A stretch of DNA of 64,000 bases. Source: Nocardia amikacinitolerans NBRC 108937. GTDB lineage: Bacteria > Actinomycetota > Actinomycetes > Mycobacteriales > Mycobacteriaceae. The stretch is from assembly GCF_001612615.1 (NCBI RefSeq), contig NZ_BDAU01000003.1:1-64000 (forward strand), in the 5' to 3' direction. Made by a program: the position numbers and the translations under genes. Below are positions 17,484 to 26,597 of this stretch, piece by piece; the first letter of the stretch is position 1, and every line of letters starts with the position of its first letter. The notes below the pieces were generated by a model that was not told where the DNA came from, searched no databases, and was given only the letters and a program-made list of their open reading frames with translations.

Positions 17484-18740
17484 ATGGCTACCGACACCAC
17501 GGACGAAACCGCCCCGACCGAATTCCGCTACTGGCAGCGCGTCGAGGATCCGTCGATCCAGCGGATCCGCCGAATCATGAAGCGCACCTTGCGATTCGAT
17601 CCGCAACCGGCGGACGACCTGGTTCGTTCCTTCGCGGCGGCCTACTTCGAGGCCGACCCGGTGGCCGAGGCGTTCGTCGACGAGGTCTATCTCGGCGAAC
17701 CGGGCCCGAAAGCGGGGCGAGCCATGCTCGACCGAGCCCTCACGCACGGCGTCGACGCGGTGCGGGACGCGCCGGAGTCGCTGCTGCGGCTGTTCGAGGA
17801 GTTCGAGACGCCGCCGCCATGGCTGGACCGCGAGCTGGTCGAACGGGGCGCGCGGGTGTTTCGCCGGTGGGGCACCTCGGTGTTCAGCTTCGCCACGACA
17901 AGCACGCTGGAGATGTACTCGGAGAGCTCGATCGCCAAACCGCTGTCCTACACGGGCGGCTACGCGGGACAGCGCGCGCACAAACGCCAGCTGGAGACCG
18001 TGCGCTTCTGGATCGATGTGTCCGAGCCCGGCGGTCTCGAGCATGGGGCGCGCGGACGGCAGACCGCCATGCGGGTGCGGATCATGCACGTGTTCATCCG
18101 GCGCAAGCTGCTGAGCAGGCCGGAGTGGCAGCGCGCGGCGTGGGGTGTGCCGATCAGCGTCGGCGACGCCACGCTCACCCTGATGGCGGGCAGCGTGGTT
18201 CCCGGACTCGCGCTGTGGAGCGCGGGTTTCCAGACCACGCGCGCGGAAATCGAAGCCACCATGCACTTCTGGCGCTACGTCGGACACTTGCTCGGCGTGC
18301 AGCCGGACTGGTACCCGACCGACCTGCGGACCGGAGCGCAGCTGATGTTCGCCGCCTTCGTCAAGCGGGCGCACACGGCGGGCGCCGATGGAGCCGAACT
18401 CGTCGAGTCCTATCTTCCCGCCTTCCGCCCGAAGCCGGAAACGCCGTGGCGCAAGCGAATCCGTGACGAGCTCAACTACCGCGCGCAGATCGGCTTCACC
18501 GGTTTCTGGCTGCCGCCCGCCACCTACGCCGCGCACGCCATGCCACGGCGCTTTCCGTGGATCCTCTACCCGATCCTGCGCACACCGGTGATCTTCGGGC
18601 TGGAGACGCTGCGCCGCACCGTTCCCGGCATGGACGACCTCGCCGACCGGTTTCAGCGCGACCGCAGAGAAGTGTGGTACCGCAACGAAGCGGGCGACCG
18701 CGCCGCCGAGTTCATCCCCGTCGAGGAATTCCGACGGTGA
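17484..18740 (+). CDS. Oxygenase MpaB-family (DUF2236) protein
   Basis: 418-aa soluble helical protein of the DUF2236/MpaB family, which includes heme-dependent enzymes related to rubber-oxygenase Lcp. The conserved RVRIMHVFIRR (about 191-201) and MHFWRYVGHLLGVQPDWYP (about 255-273) segments carry the family's Arg/His residues. Substrate cannot be predicted. It is controlled by the divergent TetR gene, judging from the shared 60-bp gap and operator-like repeat. The convergent MaoC-like gene ends 21 bp away. Confidence 0.8.
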   Translation: MATDTTDETAPTEFRYWQRVEDPSIQRIRRIMKRTLRFDPQPADDLVRSFAAAYFEADPVAEAFVDEVYLGEPGPKAGRAMLDRALTHGVDAVRDAPESLLRLFEEFETPPPWLDRELVERGARVFRRWGTSVFSFATTSTLEMYSESSIAKPLSYTGGYAGQRAHKRQLETVRFWIDVSEPGGLEHGARGRQTAMRVRIMHVFIRRKLLSRPEWQRAAWGVPISVGDATLTLMAGSVVPGLALWSAGFQTTRAEIEATMHFWRYVGHLLGVQPDWYPTDLRTGAQLMFAAFVKRAHTAGADGAELVESYLPAFRPKPETPWRKRIRDELNYRAQIGFTGFWLPPATYAAHAMPRRFPWILYPILRTPVIFGLETLRRTVPGMDDLADRFQRDRREVWYRNEAGDRAAEFIPVEEFRR

Positions 18741-18761
18741 GCGCCCGGCGGCGCGGGGACC

Positions 18762-19214
18762 TCACTCCACCAGCACCGACAGCGATTCGGCGACGCACGC
18801 GGGTTTCGCGCCGCCCTCGATCTCGATGGTGACCCGCGCGCTCACCTGCGTGCCCGCGGCGATCGCCTTCGTGCCGAGCAGTTCGACGCCCGCGCGCACC
18901 CGGCTGCCGACCGGGACGGCGGCGGGAAACCGAACCTTCTCGGCGCCGTAGTTGATGCCCATCTTCAGCCCGTCCACCCGGTAGATCTGGCCGACGAGCA
19001 TCGGCAGCAGCGACAGCGTCAGATAACCGTGCGCGATGGTCGCGCCGAACGGACCCGCCGCGGCCCGCTCGGGGTCGGTGTGGATCCACTGGTGATCACC
19101 GGTGGCGTCGGCGAACAAGTTCACCTGTTCCTGGGTGATGGTGTGCCACTCGCTGTAGCCGAGATGGGTACCCACCGCTTCGGCGAGTTCGGCGATGCCG
19201 TGAAAGACCTTCAT
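18762..19214 (-). CDS. MaoC-like (R)-specific enoyl-CoA hydratase
   Basis: 150-aa single hot-dog domain. FADATGDHQWIHTDPERA carries the hydratase-2 motif with catalytic Asp and His, and GPFGATIAHGYLTLSLLP is the typical following segment. It hydrates trans-2-enoyl thioesters to (R)-3-hydroxyacyl thioesters. It is 15 bp downstream of a FabG-like reductase on the same strand, so the two could run opposite steps of an acyl-CoA or acyl-ACP pathway. ATG at 19214 has better spacing from AAGGGA than the adjacent ATG at 19217. Confidence 0.88.
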   Translation of the reverse strand: MKVFHGIAELAEAVGTHLGYSEWHTITQEQVNLFADATGDHQWIHTDPERAAAGPFGATIAHGYLTLSLLPMLVGQIYRVDGLKMGINYGAEKVRFPAAVPVGSRVRAGVELLGTKAIAAGTQVSARVTIEIEGGAKPACVAESLSVLVE

Positions 19215-19229
19215 CATCGATCCCTTCGC

Positions 19230-19991
19230 TCAGTCGGTCGGGCCGCCGGCCACGTAGATGACCTGCCCGGAGACGAATCCGGCGCCCTCGCCGACCAGGA
19301 AGGAGACCGTGTTGGCGATGTCCTCCGGCTTGCCGGTGCGCCCGACCGGGATCTGCTTGGCGGCCGCCTCGGTGAACTGCTCGAAGGTCACGCCGATCCG
19401 CTCGGCGGTGGCGGCGGTCATGTCGGTCTCGATGAAACCGGGGGCGATGGCGTTGACCGTGACGCCGAACTTGCCGAGCTCGATGGCCAGCGTCTTGGTG
19501 AAGCCCTGCAGGCCCGCCTTCGCCGCCGAGTAGTTGGCCTGGCCGCGGTTGCCGAGCGCGGAGGTGCTCGACAGGTTGACGATGCGGCCCCACTTGGCCT
19601 CGGTCATGTACTTCTGGGTGGCGCGGCTCATCAGGAACGACCCGCGCAGGTGCACGTTCATCACCGAATCCCAGTCGGCGACGCTCATCTTGAACAGCAG
19701 GTTGTCGCGGGTGATGCCCGCGTTGTTCACCAGCACCGTCGGCGCGCCGAGCTCGTCGGCGACCCGCTGCACCGCGGCGCCCGCGGACTGCTCGTCGGAG
19801 ACGTCGACGCCCACCGCGAGCGCCTTGCCGCCCGCCGCCTCGATCTCCTCGACGACGGGCTTGCACGCGGCCTCGTCCAGGTCTAGGACAGCGACCGCGA
19901 AGCCGTCGGCGGCTAGCCTGCGGGCCGTGGCGGCGCCGATGCCGCGAGCGGAACCGGTGACGATGGCCGTGCGGGAAGTCGGGGCGCTCAT
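19230..19991 (-). CDS. FabG-like 3-oxoacyl reductase (short-chain dehydrogenase)
   Basis: 253-aa SDR. Cofactor motif TGSARGIG (about 13-20), NNAG (about 90-93), catalytic Ser in NLSSTSALG, and YSAAKAG for Tyr-x3-Lys are all present. ARGIG-type motif with a following LDLDE acid residue leaves NAD versus NADP open. It makes (R)-3-hydroxyacyl thioesters from 3-oxoacyl thioesters, matching the MaoC hydratase after it. It is divergent from a QsdR-like TetR gene, which may control this pair. Confidence 0.9.
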   Translation of the reverse strand: MSAPTSRTAIVTGSARGIGAATARRLAADGFAVAVLDLDEAACKPVVEEIEAAGGKALAVGVDVSDEQSAGAAVQRVADELGAPTVLVNNAGITRDNLLFKMSVADWDSVMNVHLRGSFLMSRATQKYMTEAKWGRIVNLSSTSALGNRGQANYSAAKAGLQGFTKTLAIELGKFGVTVNAIAPGFIETDMTAATAERIGVTFEQFTEAAAKQIPVGRTGKPEDIANTVSFLVGEGAGFVSGQVIYVAGGPTD

Positions 19992-20104
19992 AGTTCTCCT
20001 GACTGTCGAATGGTCCGTTTGGAGGGACACCCATAAAATACATCTCAGCCACAACGTCTCCAATGGGTGCGGCCGACCGTTCGATCGGCTGTACGATTCA
20101 CCCG

Positions 20105-20722
20105 GTGACCACTCCCCCGCGACCCGCCGCCACTCGCTCCCCCGGACGCCCGGCTTCGGCCACCCGCGAACAGGTCATCGAACTCACCCGCCGCGCCTTC
20201 CTGGCCGGTGAGCGCGTCGACGTGCAGGCGATCGCCGCCGAGCTCGGGCTCAGCCGCGCCTCCATCTACCGCTGGTTCGGCTCGCGGGACGGCTTGCTCG
20301 GCGCGATGCTGGTGCAGGAGTACGAGCAGATGATCGCCCGCGCCGACGCGAGACGACGGTCGCGCGGCGCGGCACGCATTCTCGACGTGCTCGACCGCGT
20401 CGCGCGCTGGGAGGCGGTGAACGAGCCCTTCCGGCGCTACTTCGAGAACGAACCGATCTCGGGCCTGCGCATCCTGACCGCCAGCGACGGACCGGTCCAG
20501 CCGCGCGCGGTCGCGGCCGTCGCCGAACTCATCGCCCGCGTCGAGGAAGAGGACGGCTATCGTCCGCCGCTGGAGCGAGAGCTGTTGGCCTACACACTCG
20601 TTCGGATCGGCGAGGCCTTCCTCTACACCGACACCGCGGCGGGCATCCGCAACGACGTGGACCGGCTGCGCGAGGTGCAGTCGGTGCTGCTGGGGATCAC
20701 CGCGCAGGACGGCTCCGCCTGA
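20105..20722 (+). CDS. TetR-family regulator, QsdR-like
   Basis: 205-aa TetR protein with an N-terminal helix-turn-helix (VDVQAIAAELGLSRASIYRWFGSRDGLLGAML). The C-terminal segment, with WEAVNEPFRRYFENEPISGLRILT and ELLAYTLVRIGEAFLYTD, looks like the QsdR-type ligand domain known from regulators of lactone degradation in Rhodococcus. GTG at 20105 is preferred; an upstream ATG at 20063 lies in the likely operator region, where GGCCGA-N8-TCGGCT (about 20071-20090) forms an inverted repeat. The divergent fabG-maoC pair is the probable target. Confidence 0.75.
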   Translation: MTTPPRPAATRSPGRPASATREQVIELTRRAFLAGERVDVQAIAAELGLSRASIYRWFGSRDGLLGAMLVQEYEQMIARADARRRSRGAARILDVLDRVARWEAVNEPFRRYFENEPISGLRILTASDGPVQPRAVAAVAELIARVEEEDGYRPPLERELLAYTLVRIGEAFLYTDTAAGIRNDVDRLREVQSVLLGITAQDGSA

Positions 20723-20810
20723 CCGCGGCACCGAGGGCGCCGGGGTCGCGCCGAATCTCGCGCCGACAAAGCGCGGGCCGCCGCGGTCGCGGTGTGGCAA
20801 TCTAACTCGC

Positions 20811-21878
20811 ATGGCAGCACTTCGCCAGTGGCCCACCGCATTCGGCGCCGTCGACTACGATCGGCTGCCCGTCGCGCTCGAGGAGCTCGCGCGTGCGCAC
20901 GCGCGCCGCGCGCTGTCCTGCACCGGATCCCACGAACCGCTCGCGCTGATCGACCAGGCCGTCTCGATCGGCGCGTGCGCCGAGTCGCTGCTCAAGTCCG
21001 TTCTCGCCGGAATCGATATCCACCTCGTCCGCGGGCAGATGGCGGGTCTCGAGACGACGTTGACGCTGGCCGGGCGGCCGGAGGATCCGGAACGGCCGCT
21101 GCCGGACCTGTGGACGCTCGGCGGGCTCGAGGCCGCCCAGGTGCTGAACCGGGTGACGCCCGCGGACATCCACTTGCCCGAGGCGCTGCTCGGGCGGATC
21201 GTCACGGTGCGCGACTCCGCCATCCATATGGGTTTCGTGAATCGCGAGGAGAGCGAACGGGCTCTCGCCGATCTGGTCGTTCTCATCGACCGGGTGCTTG
21301 CCATCCGTCGCGCCCTCGGCCAGGACGCCGACTGGGCCGCGTTCTGGTCGCCGATCCATCTCGAACGCGCCGACGCCCTCCTGCGCAGGCACGCCGAACC
21401 GGCCGTCGAGCTGATCGAACTGAGCGAGCAGAGCCTTCCGCTGCTGCTCGACGCGGCGGTGACCGACGCCGACCCGCTCGAGGTCATGGCGCCGGTGGCC
21501 GGACCGCCGGGTTGGACCGCGGTGCGCAAGGAGGCGTTCCTGGCGTTTCACCGCGACCGCGCGCTGCATCCCACCTGCCCGAACGAGCGGACCTTCGTCA
21601 TCACGGTCGAGGGACGGGTCGTCGGCGCGGCCCGGCTCGAACCGCGCGGCGACGAGGTGGAGGCAGGCGTGTGGATCGGCCGTTCGCACCGCGGGCGCGG
21701 CATCGGCCGTCGCGTCGCCGCCGAATTGCGCGCGCTCGCCACCCGATCCGGAGCCCGTCGCATCACCGCCGTGACCACGCCGGACAACATCGCGGCACGG
21801 CAGCTCATCGACACCGGGCTCGGCGCGCGGCCGCATGTGCGAGGCGACGAAGTCATCGGCACGGCGGAGCTGGGCTGA
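20811..21878 (+). CDS. HEPN-like domain fused to a GNAT acetyltransferase
   Basis: 355-aa two-domain protein. Residues 1-170 are helical: ACAESLLKSVLAG (55-67) and TVRDSAIHMG (132-141) give the Glu/Lys helix and the R-x4-H motif (Arg134, His139) seen in HEPN RNase-type domains. Residues about 205-355 form a GNAT fold, with RSHRGRGIGRRV (291-302) as the acetyl-CoA loop and TTPDNIAARQLIDTGLG (322-338) as the C-terminal helix region. HEPN and GNAT both occur in toxin and defence proteins, but no antitoxin-like partner is adjacent. The HEPN call is mine and less certain than GNAT. Confidence 0.7.
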   Translation: MAALRQWPTAFGAVDYDRLPVALEELARAHARRALSCTGSHEPLALIDQAVSIGACAESLLKSVLAGIDIHLVRGQMAGLETTLTLAGRPEDPERPLPDLWTLGGLEAAQVLNRVTPADIHLPEALLGRIVTVRDSAIHMGFVNREESERALADLVVLIDRVLAIRRALGQDADWAAFWSPIHLERADALLRRHAEPAVELIELSEQSLPLLLDAAVTDADPLEVMAPVAGPPGWTAVRKEAFLAFHRDRALHPTCPNERTFVITVEGRVVGAARLEPRGDEVEAGVWIGRSHRGRGIGRRVAAELRALATRSGARRITAVTTPDNIAARQLIDTGLGARPHVRGDEVIGTAELG

Positions 21879-21891
21879 CCCGGCGGGGTCG

Positions 21892-22251
21892 TCAGTCACC
21901 GCGCAGGTGGTCGAGCAGCACCGCGACGTGGCTGTGCTCGGGGTCCTTCGCCGCGGTCACCAGGGTGACGGGATGCTCTGAGGCGAGCTCGCGCAGTTCG
22001 CGAAGGCCCCGCCGCTGCGCGTCGCCCGACAACTCGGCCTCGTAGCGCCTGGCGAACTCGGTGAAATCGGCGGCGGAGTCGTGATGGAACCAGGAGCGCA
22101 GGTCGTTCGAGGGCGTGATCTCCTTGTCCCACAGGTCGATTCGAGCGCGATCCTTGCTGATGCCGCGCGGCCACAGCCGGTCGACCAGCACCCGGCGGCC
22201 ATCGTCGTCGCTGGGGTCGTCGTAGATCCGCTTGGTCCGGAATTCACCCAT
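21892..22251 (-). CDS. DUF488 (YeaO-like) protein
   Basis: 119-aa protein with the family signature RVLVDRLWPRGISKDRARIDLWDKEITPSNDLRSWF near the N-terminus and VTLVTAAKDPEHSHVAVL near the end, written here in parts: VLVDRLWPRG, KDITPS-like and TAAKDPEHSH. YeaO-like DUF488 proteins are common and poorly understood. The gene converges with the HEPN-GNAT gene (14 bp apart) and follows the LutC-like gene by 27 bp on the same strand, so it may be its operon partner. Confidence 0.88.
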   Translation of the reverse strand: MGEFRTKRIYDDPSDDDGRRVLVDRLWPRGISKDRARIDLWDKEITPSNDLRSWFHHDSAADFTEFARRYEAELSGDAQRRGLRELRELASEHPVTLVTAAKDPEHSHVAVLLDHLRGD

Positions 22252-22278
22252 GATCGTGTCCTTCCGATGCGTCTCGGT

Positions 22279-22923
22279 TCACCGCACGAGGAGCACGACC
22301 AACCGGCGCGGGCCGTGCACGCCGGGCGTCGCCGCGTCGGCGGTGGCCGACGGGCCGCCGACCAGGATGGTCGAACGGCGCGGATCGAGCCGGTCCATCA
22401 CCTCGGGCAGCGAGGGCAGGAGCTGGTCGGCCCGCACCACGCAGACGTGACAGTCGGGCGCCAGCGTGGCGGGGCGGCGACTCTGACCCTCGCCGCCGTC
22501 GAGCACGAGGATGCCGGAATCGGCGGCCGCGGCCGCGCAGGTGGTGACCACCGCGTCGACCTGCTCCATCTCGCCGGTCGTCGCCAGCGGACTGTCGGCG
22601 ACGATGCGGTGGCCTTCCTCCTCGGCCCATCCGGCCAGCCATTCGGCGGGCAGTCCGTCGGGCGCGATGACCGAGCGCGCACCGTGCTCGCGCAGCGCGG
22701 CGCGCACCTGATCCGGGATGTCCGCCGCGGTGATCCGATGCAACCGGGCGCCGTGGCGTTCCAACCGCTCGGCGAACAGGTCGATCAGCGCGGCGAGATC
22801 GCCGGGCTCGGCGCCGGATCCCTGGCGGGCGCCGGCGCGGGGTACCGGAACGACCCGTTCGTCATCGGGTAGCTCGACCAGCGCGTCCCTGATCCGGCGC
22901 AGCAGGTCCTCGCGGGAATTCAC
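22279..22923 (-). CDS. LUD-domain protein, LutC-like
   Basis: 214-aa protein of the LUD (lactate utilisation) family. The N-terminus [14 protein letters not shown] matches LutC, and the middle holds GIADTGS-like elements as [23 protein letters not shown] followed by [15 protein letters not shown] and [11 protein letters not shown]. LutC normally works with LutA and LutB in L-lactate oxidation; neither is next to it, so it is an orphan here. GTG at 22923 is preferred on family length; a TTG or GTG further upstream with a stronger GGGGGAG site is possible. The truncated Clp gene lies upstream. Confidence 0.75.
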   Translation of the reverse strand: MNSREDLLRRIRDALVELPDDERVVPVPRAGARQGSGAEPGDLAALIDLFAERLERHGARLHRITAADIPDQVRAALREHGARSVIAPDGLPAEWLAGWAEEEGHRIVADSPLATTGEMEQVDAVVTTCAAAAADSGILVLDGGEGQSRRPATLAPDCHVCVVRADQLLPSLPEVMDRLDPRRSTILVGGPSATADAATPGVHGPRRLVVLLVR

Positions 22924-23039
22924 GTGCGCCACCACCCGCTCGTGTTCACCCAATATCCCACTCCCCCAGCGGTTTCCACCGCCTCCCCGCACACTTCCGG
23001 ACAGGCGTCGCGATCGTACCGCAGGTTCCTCGGCACCGC

Positions 23040-23672
23040 TCAGACTCCGGCTTCGACGGTTTGCTTGCCCCGGTGCTCGATCGCGGTCTTGCCGACGCCG
23101 GGATCACCGATCAGCACCGGGTGGTTCTTGCGCCGCCGAAACAGGATCTCCACCGTCTGCTCGATCTCCTCGGCGCGACCGACCACCGGGTCCAGGTTGC
23201 CCGCGCGCGCTTCGGCGGTCACGTCGCGGCCGTACTCGTCCAGCGTCGGGGTCTCGCTCTTCGCGGGCCGTCCCGCGGTGGCGGTCTTCGGGCCGGACAG
23301 CAGCACGCGGGCCGCCGGGCTGTCGCTGACGGAGGCGATGCCGAGCAGGATGTGTTCGGGTCCGATGTAGCTGCTGCCCGCGTCGGCCGCGCGGCGCTGG
23401 GCGGCGCGCAGGGCGAGCTTCGCGCCGGGGCTCGAGGTCACCTGCTCGTCGGCGTCCTCGGCGGGTTCACCGGTGTCGGCGGCGTCCCGCATCTGGTTGG
23501 CAACCTTGTCGGGATCGTGGCCGAGCTCGGCGATGATGCTGCGTCCCGGTTCCGACTCGGTGGCCGCGTACAGCAGATGCCGCACGGGGGGTTGCGACAT
23601 CATCCCCGAACCGAAGAAACGCTGGAAGATGTCGTCGAAGGAACTGATCGAACTCGGCCAACCCTCGGTCAT
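23040..23672 (-). pseudogene. Truncated ClpC-like ATPase (N domain plus start of D1 only)
   Basis: 210-aa frame. Residues about 75-130 contain the Clp_N repeat ([24 protein letters not shown]), and about 155-195 match the start of the first AAA+ domain, ending in Walker A GDPGVGKT. Full ClpC continues for some 600 residues after this point; here about 15 unrelated residues follow and then a stop, and I see no ClpC-like sequence in other frames downstream. It keeps a good GAGGTGG ribosome site, so a short protein may still be made. It cannot hydrolyse ATP alone. It is either a remnant or a Clp-N adaptor. Confidence 0.7.
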
Positions 23673-23932
23673 GTCCACCTCACTGCGTCGCGGCGCACGC
23701 TGCGCGCCAACTCCGATCACGGACGGTGCCGCACGAGACGGCACCGGAACTGTTCACGGTTCACGCTCGTTCACATCGCGTCTCCGACGCCGGTGCGACC
23801 ACGGGAGGACGACCTCCCGCTCCATCGCAACGTACCGCCGTTTCACACGGGGTGGCAACCGCTCGGTTCGTGATCAACTCGAGACTGGCTAACCAGCCGC
23901 TACCGACACTTCCCCGTCCTATCGTGCAAGGC

Positions 23933-24721
23933 ATGTCCTCCGGCACCGGCCCGGTTCCGCCGCGGCCGGGCGACGGTCGTGATCGAGTGGTACCCATGTG
24001 CCGCACCCTCGCCGAACTCGACGCCTCCGTCGCCGATTGCTTCGCCTGCCCGCGCCTCGTGGCATGGCGGGAACTGGTCGCGCGCGAGAAGCGCGCCGCG
24101 TTCCGCGACGAAACCTATTGGGGCCGTCCGGTTCCCGGCTTCGGGCCGCCCGACGCCAGGCTGCTGATCATCGGCCTCGCGCCCGCCGCGCACGGCGGCA
24201 ACCGGACAGGGCGCATGTTCACCGGCGACCGCAGCGGTGACGTGCTCTACGCCGCGATGCACGCCGTGGGCCTCGCGAATCAGCCGACCTCGGTGCGCCG
24301 CGGCGACGGTCTCGAGCTGCTCGGCGCCCGCGTCACCGCGCCCGTGCACTGCGCGCCGCCGGACAACAAACCGGCGCCCGACGAACGCGATCGGTGTCGC
24401 GGCTGGCTCGACATCGAATTAGGACTGCTCGCCCCGACCGTGCGCTCGGTCGTGGTGCTCGGCGCCTTCGGCTGGCAGGCCGCGCTGCCCGCGCTCGCCG
24501 AAGCGGGCTGGGTGGTGCCGCGACCGCGACCGAAGTTCGGGCACGGCGTGCACCTCACACTGGCGCCCGCCGTGGACGGGCGCGCGGAACTGGAGTTGTT
24601 CGGCTGCTACCACGTCAGCCAGCAGAACACCTTCACCGGACGGTTGACCCCCGCGATGCTCGAGCAGGTGCTGGCCGAGGCCGCGACGGCGGCGGGACTA
24701 CATCCGCGCAGGCCCCGCTGA
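23933..24721 (+). CDS. Type-5 (UdgB-like) uracil-DNA glycosylase
   Basis: 262-aa DNA repair enzyme that removes deaminated bases such as uracil. Motif 1, GLAPAAHGGNRTGRMFTGD, is the UDGb form with Ala in place of the catalytic Asn/Asp, and HVSQQNTFTG is motif 2. Cys36 and Cys39 (CFACPRL), plus later cysteines in VHCAPP and FGCYH, are candidates for the Fe-S cluster found in families 4 and 5. An ATG at 23996 is also possible; I took 23933 because family members have a leader before the first cysteines. It is followed by a strong hairpin. Confidence 0.88.
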   Translation: MSSGTGPVPPRPGDGRDRVVPMCRTLAELDASVADCFACPRLVAWRELVAREKRAAFRDETYWGRPVPGFGPPDARLLIIGLAPAAHGGNRTGRMFTGDRSGDVLYAAMHAVGLANQPTSVRRGDGLELLGARVTAPVHCAPPDNKPAPDERDRCRGWLDIELGLLAPTVRSVVVLGAFGWQAALPALAEAGWVVPRPRPKFGHGVHLTLAPAVDGRAELELFGCYHVSQQNTFTGRLTPAMLEQVLAEAATAAGLHPRRPR

Positions 24722-24735
24722 CAACTCCCATGCCC

Positions 24736-24778
24736 GCTGCGCCGCGCCGAACCACCGGACACGCTCGGCGCAGCGGTG
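24736..24778. terminator. Bidirectional terminator, glycosylase/PucR
   Basis: Perfect 11-bp stem CCGCTGCGCCG with CGGCGCAGCGG around a 21-nt loop, 15 bp after the glycosylase stop and between two convergent genes. Confidence 0.7.
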
Positions 24779-24823
24779 GAGTCGGTCGACTTCAGAAGTG
24801 CCACCGAGCCGTCCGGCCGAAAG

Positions 24824-26461
24824 TCATGCCGGGCTCGTGCGGCGATGCAGGGCGAGTTGGAGTTCCAATAGGAGGCGGTTGGCGGGGTCGGCCAAGCCGA
24901 TGCCGGTGATGGCTTCGGCGCGGCGCAGCCGGTAGCGCAGCGTGTTCGGGTGTACCCGCAGGGTCGCGGCCGCGCGCCGCACGTCGCCGTGTTCGCGCAG
25001 GTAGCCCTCGACGCTCTCGCCGAGTTGGACACCGTGGTCGCGGTCGTAGTCGAACAGCGCCTGCAAACGGGGGTCGTGCAGTTCGGTCCGGGTCGCGAGC
25101 AGATCGAGGATCTCCCCGAGCAGGACGGCGGTGCGGGATTCGGCGAGGGTGGTCACCCGGTCGCGTGGAAAGGTGGTCGCGGTGCTGTCCAGCACCCGGT
25201 CGACCTCGGCGCGCGCGGCGGCTACCTGGGTGAGGTCGGCGACGGGAATGGCGATGGCCGCGCGCAGGATCGCGCCGCGTCTGGTCTCCAGCTGGTCGAC
25301 CAGTTGCCGGGTCCACGCGGTGACCGACGGGGCGGACCGATACCCGGGCAGCAGCACGTAGACGCGGTCGCCGAGCACGGTCGCGATCGAGTCGGACCGA
25401 AACGAGCTCGCGTGCAACCGGATCACACTGCCGATCTCCGAATGCTCCGCGCCCGCGGGCGCGTTCAACGCGAACCCGACGACGGCCGCCGGACCGCGGA
25501 CGGGAATGCGCAGCGCGCCCGCCACCGACGGAATATCGACGCCCTCACCGTGCGCACCGAAAAGCCGGTGCAGCAACAGGGTTTCGGTCGACGGCGCGTC
25601 CAAGGCTCGCGAGATGATGCGCGCGGCGACGGCGGCCGCGCCGCGCAGCACTTCGGCCGCATCCGGTTTGAACGGCTTGTCGCCCTGCTGCAACCAGATC
25701 GAGCCGAGCGTGCGCGACCGGCCGTCGGCGGCCGTGGCGTGGATGCCGACGACCAAGCGCCGCTTGATGTTCAGCTCCGTGCGGGCGGGCAGGTCGATCA
25801 CCTCGTCGCCGCGGCGCAGCCGGTCGAACACGCCCCACTCCTGGAGCACCCGCAGGTAGTCGCGCGGTCCCTCGCGGCCGAGGATGGACAGGATGCGCAG
25901 CTCGTCGGCCGATTCGTCGGAGGCAGAATAGGCGAGCACGTGCGAGTGCGCGTCCTCGATGGAGACCATGCCGCCAGCGTTCTGCGCGACGATCTGGGCC
26001 AACCCGAACAGGTCGGTGTCGGTGGTCAACGGTTCCTCGGCCGGTCCGCCGCGGCCCGCGCGGCCGAGGACGCGGCGCACCAGCGCGAGCACCGTGTCCC
26101 AGCGGGCCCTGCGGTCGACGACGACCACGGCGACCCGCGCGCGGCGAGCGGCCGCGCGCACCGCGGCCGACACCACGGTCGACTTGAGCAGCACCGCGCG
26201 CGGACGCCGCTCTGGCGGGCGGCCGGCCAACTCGTCCAGCCACGCCAGCACCGCGGACTCCGGCACGCCGACCAGCAACGACACGTCCGCCGGAACCGAC
26301 GGCGACTCGCCGAGGTCGTCACCGTCCAGCAGCGCCACTGACCGGATGGCGACCGCGTCACCGTCGGGCGCCTCGACCGGATCGGTGACGGTGCTGTCGA
26401 GCGCGTCGAGCAGTTCGCGCAGCGGAACGCCCGCCGGACGGTTCGGTTCCTCGGTGACCAC
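24824..26461 (-). CDS. PucR-family regulator, likely activator of proline degradation
   Basis: 545-aa regulator. The N-terminal half (to about 170) is a PucR-type sensor region, the middle resembles the GGDEF-like/GAF portion of CdaR/PucR proteins, and the C-terminus has the PucR helix-turn-helix: YLREHGDVRRAAATLRVHPNTLRYRLRR. It is divergent from pruA and proline dehydrogenase; PucR-type activators of proline genes are known in other bacteria including actinobacteria. Candidate start is GTG 26461 with GGAAGG seven bases upstream; GTG 26467 is in frame but too close to that site. Confidence 0.85.
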   Translation of the reverse strand: MVTEEPNRPAGVPLRELLDALDSTVTDPVEAPDGDAVAIRSVALLDGDDLGESPSVPADVSLLVGVPESAVLAWLDELAGRPPERRPRAVLLKSTVVSAAVRAAARRARVAVVVVDRRARWDTVLALVRRVLGRAGRGGPAEEPLTTDTDLFGLAQIVAQNAGGMVSIEDAHSHVLAYSASDESADELRILSILGREGPRDYLRVLQEWGVFDRLRRGDEVIDLPARTELNIKRRLVVGIHATAADGRSRTLGSIWLQQGDKPFKPDAAEVLRGAAAVAARIISRALDAPSTETLLLHRLFGAHGEGVDIPSVAGALRIPVRGPAAVVGFALNAPAGAEHSEIGSVIRLHASSFRSDSIATVLGDRVYVLLPGYRSAPSVTAWTRQLVDQLETRRGAILRAAIAIPVADLTQVAAARAEVDRVLDSTATTFPRDRVTTLAESRTAVLLGEILDLLATRTELHDPRLQALFDYDRDHGVQLGESVEGYLREHGDVRRAAATLRVHPNTLRYRLRRAEAITGIGLADPANRLLLELQLALHRRTSPA

Positions 26462-26497
26462 GCTCACACCTTCCCGCCCGATCGGCTTCGGCCGACC

Positions 26498-26536
26498 GGA
26501 CAACAACTGCACCCCATCTTTGTCCCATCGGCCGAT
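26498..26536. promoter_or_regulatory. Candidate operator of the proline genes
   Basis: GGACAA (26498-26503) and TTGTCC (26520-26525) form an inverted repeat with a 16-nt spacer, followed by the perfect palindrome ATCGGCCGAT (26527-26536). Both lie in the 136-bp gap between the PucR gene and pruA. The same GTTGTCC/GGACAAC half-sites recur at 29257-29274 before the permease gene. Confidence 0.4.
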
Positions 26537-26597
26537 CCGGCGCGGGGCTTTCGCGGAGTTGACTGCGCTGACCAGCACCGACCAGGCAGGAGGAACC

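Noticed and set aside
23040..23100. Sequencing frameshift as cause of the short Clp gene
   Set aside because: I looked for ClpC-like sequence in the other frames downstream and saw none, so a simple frameshift does not explain it.
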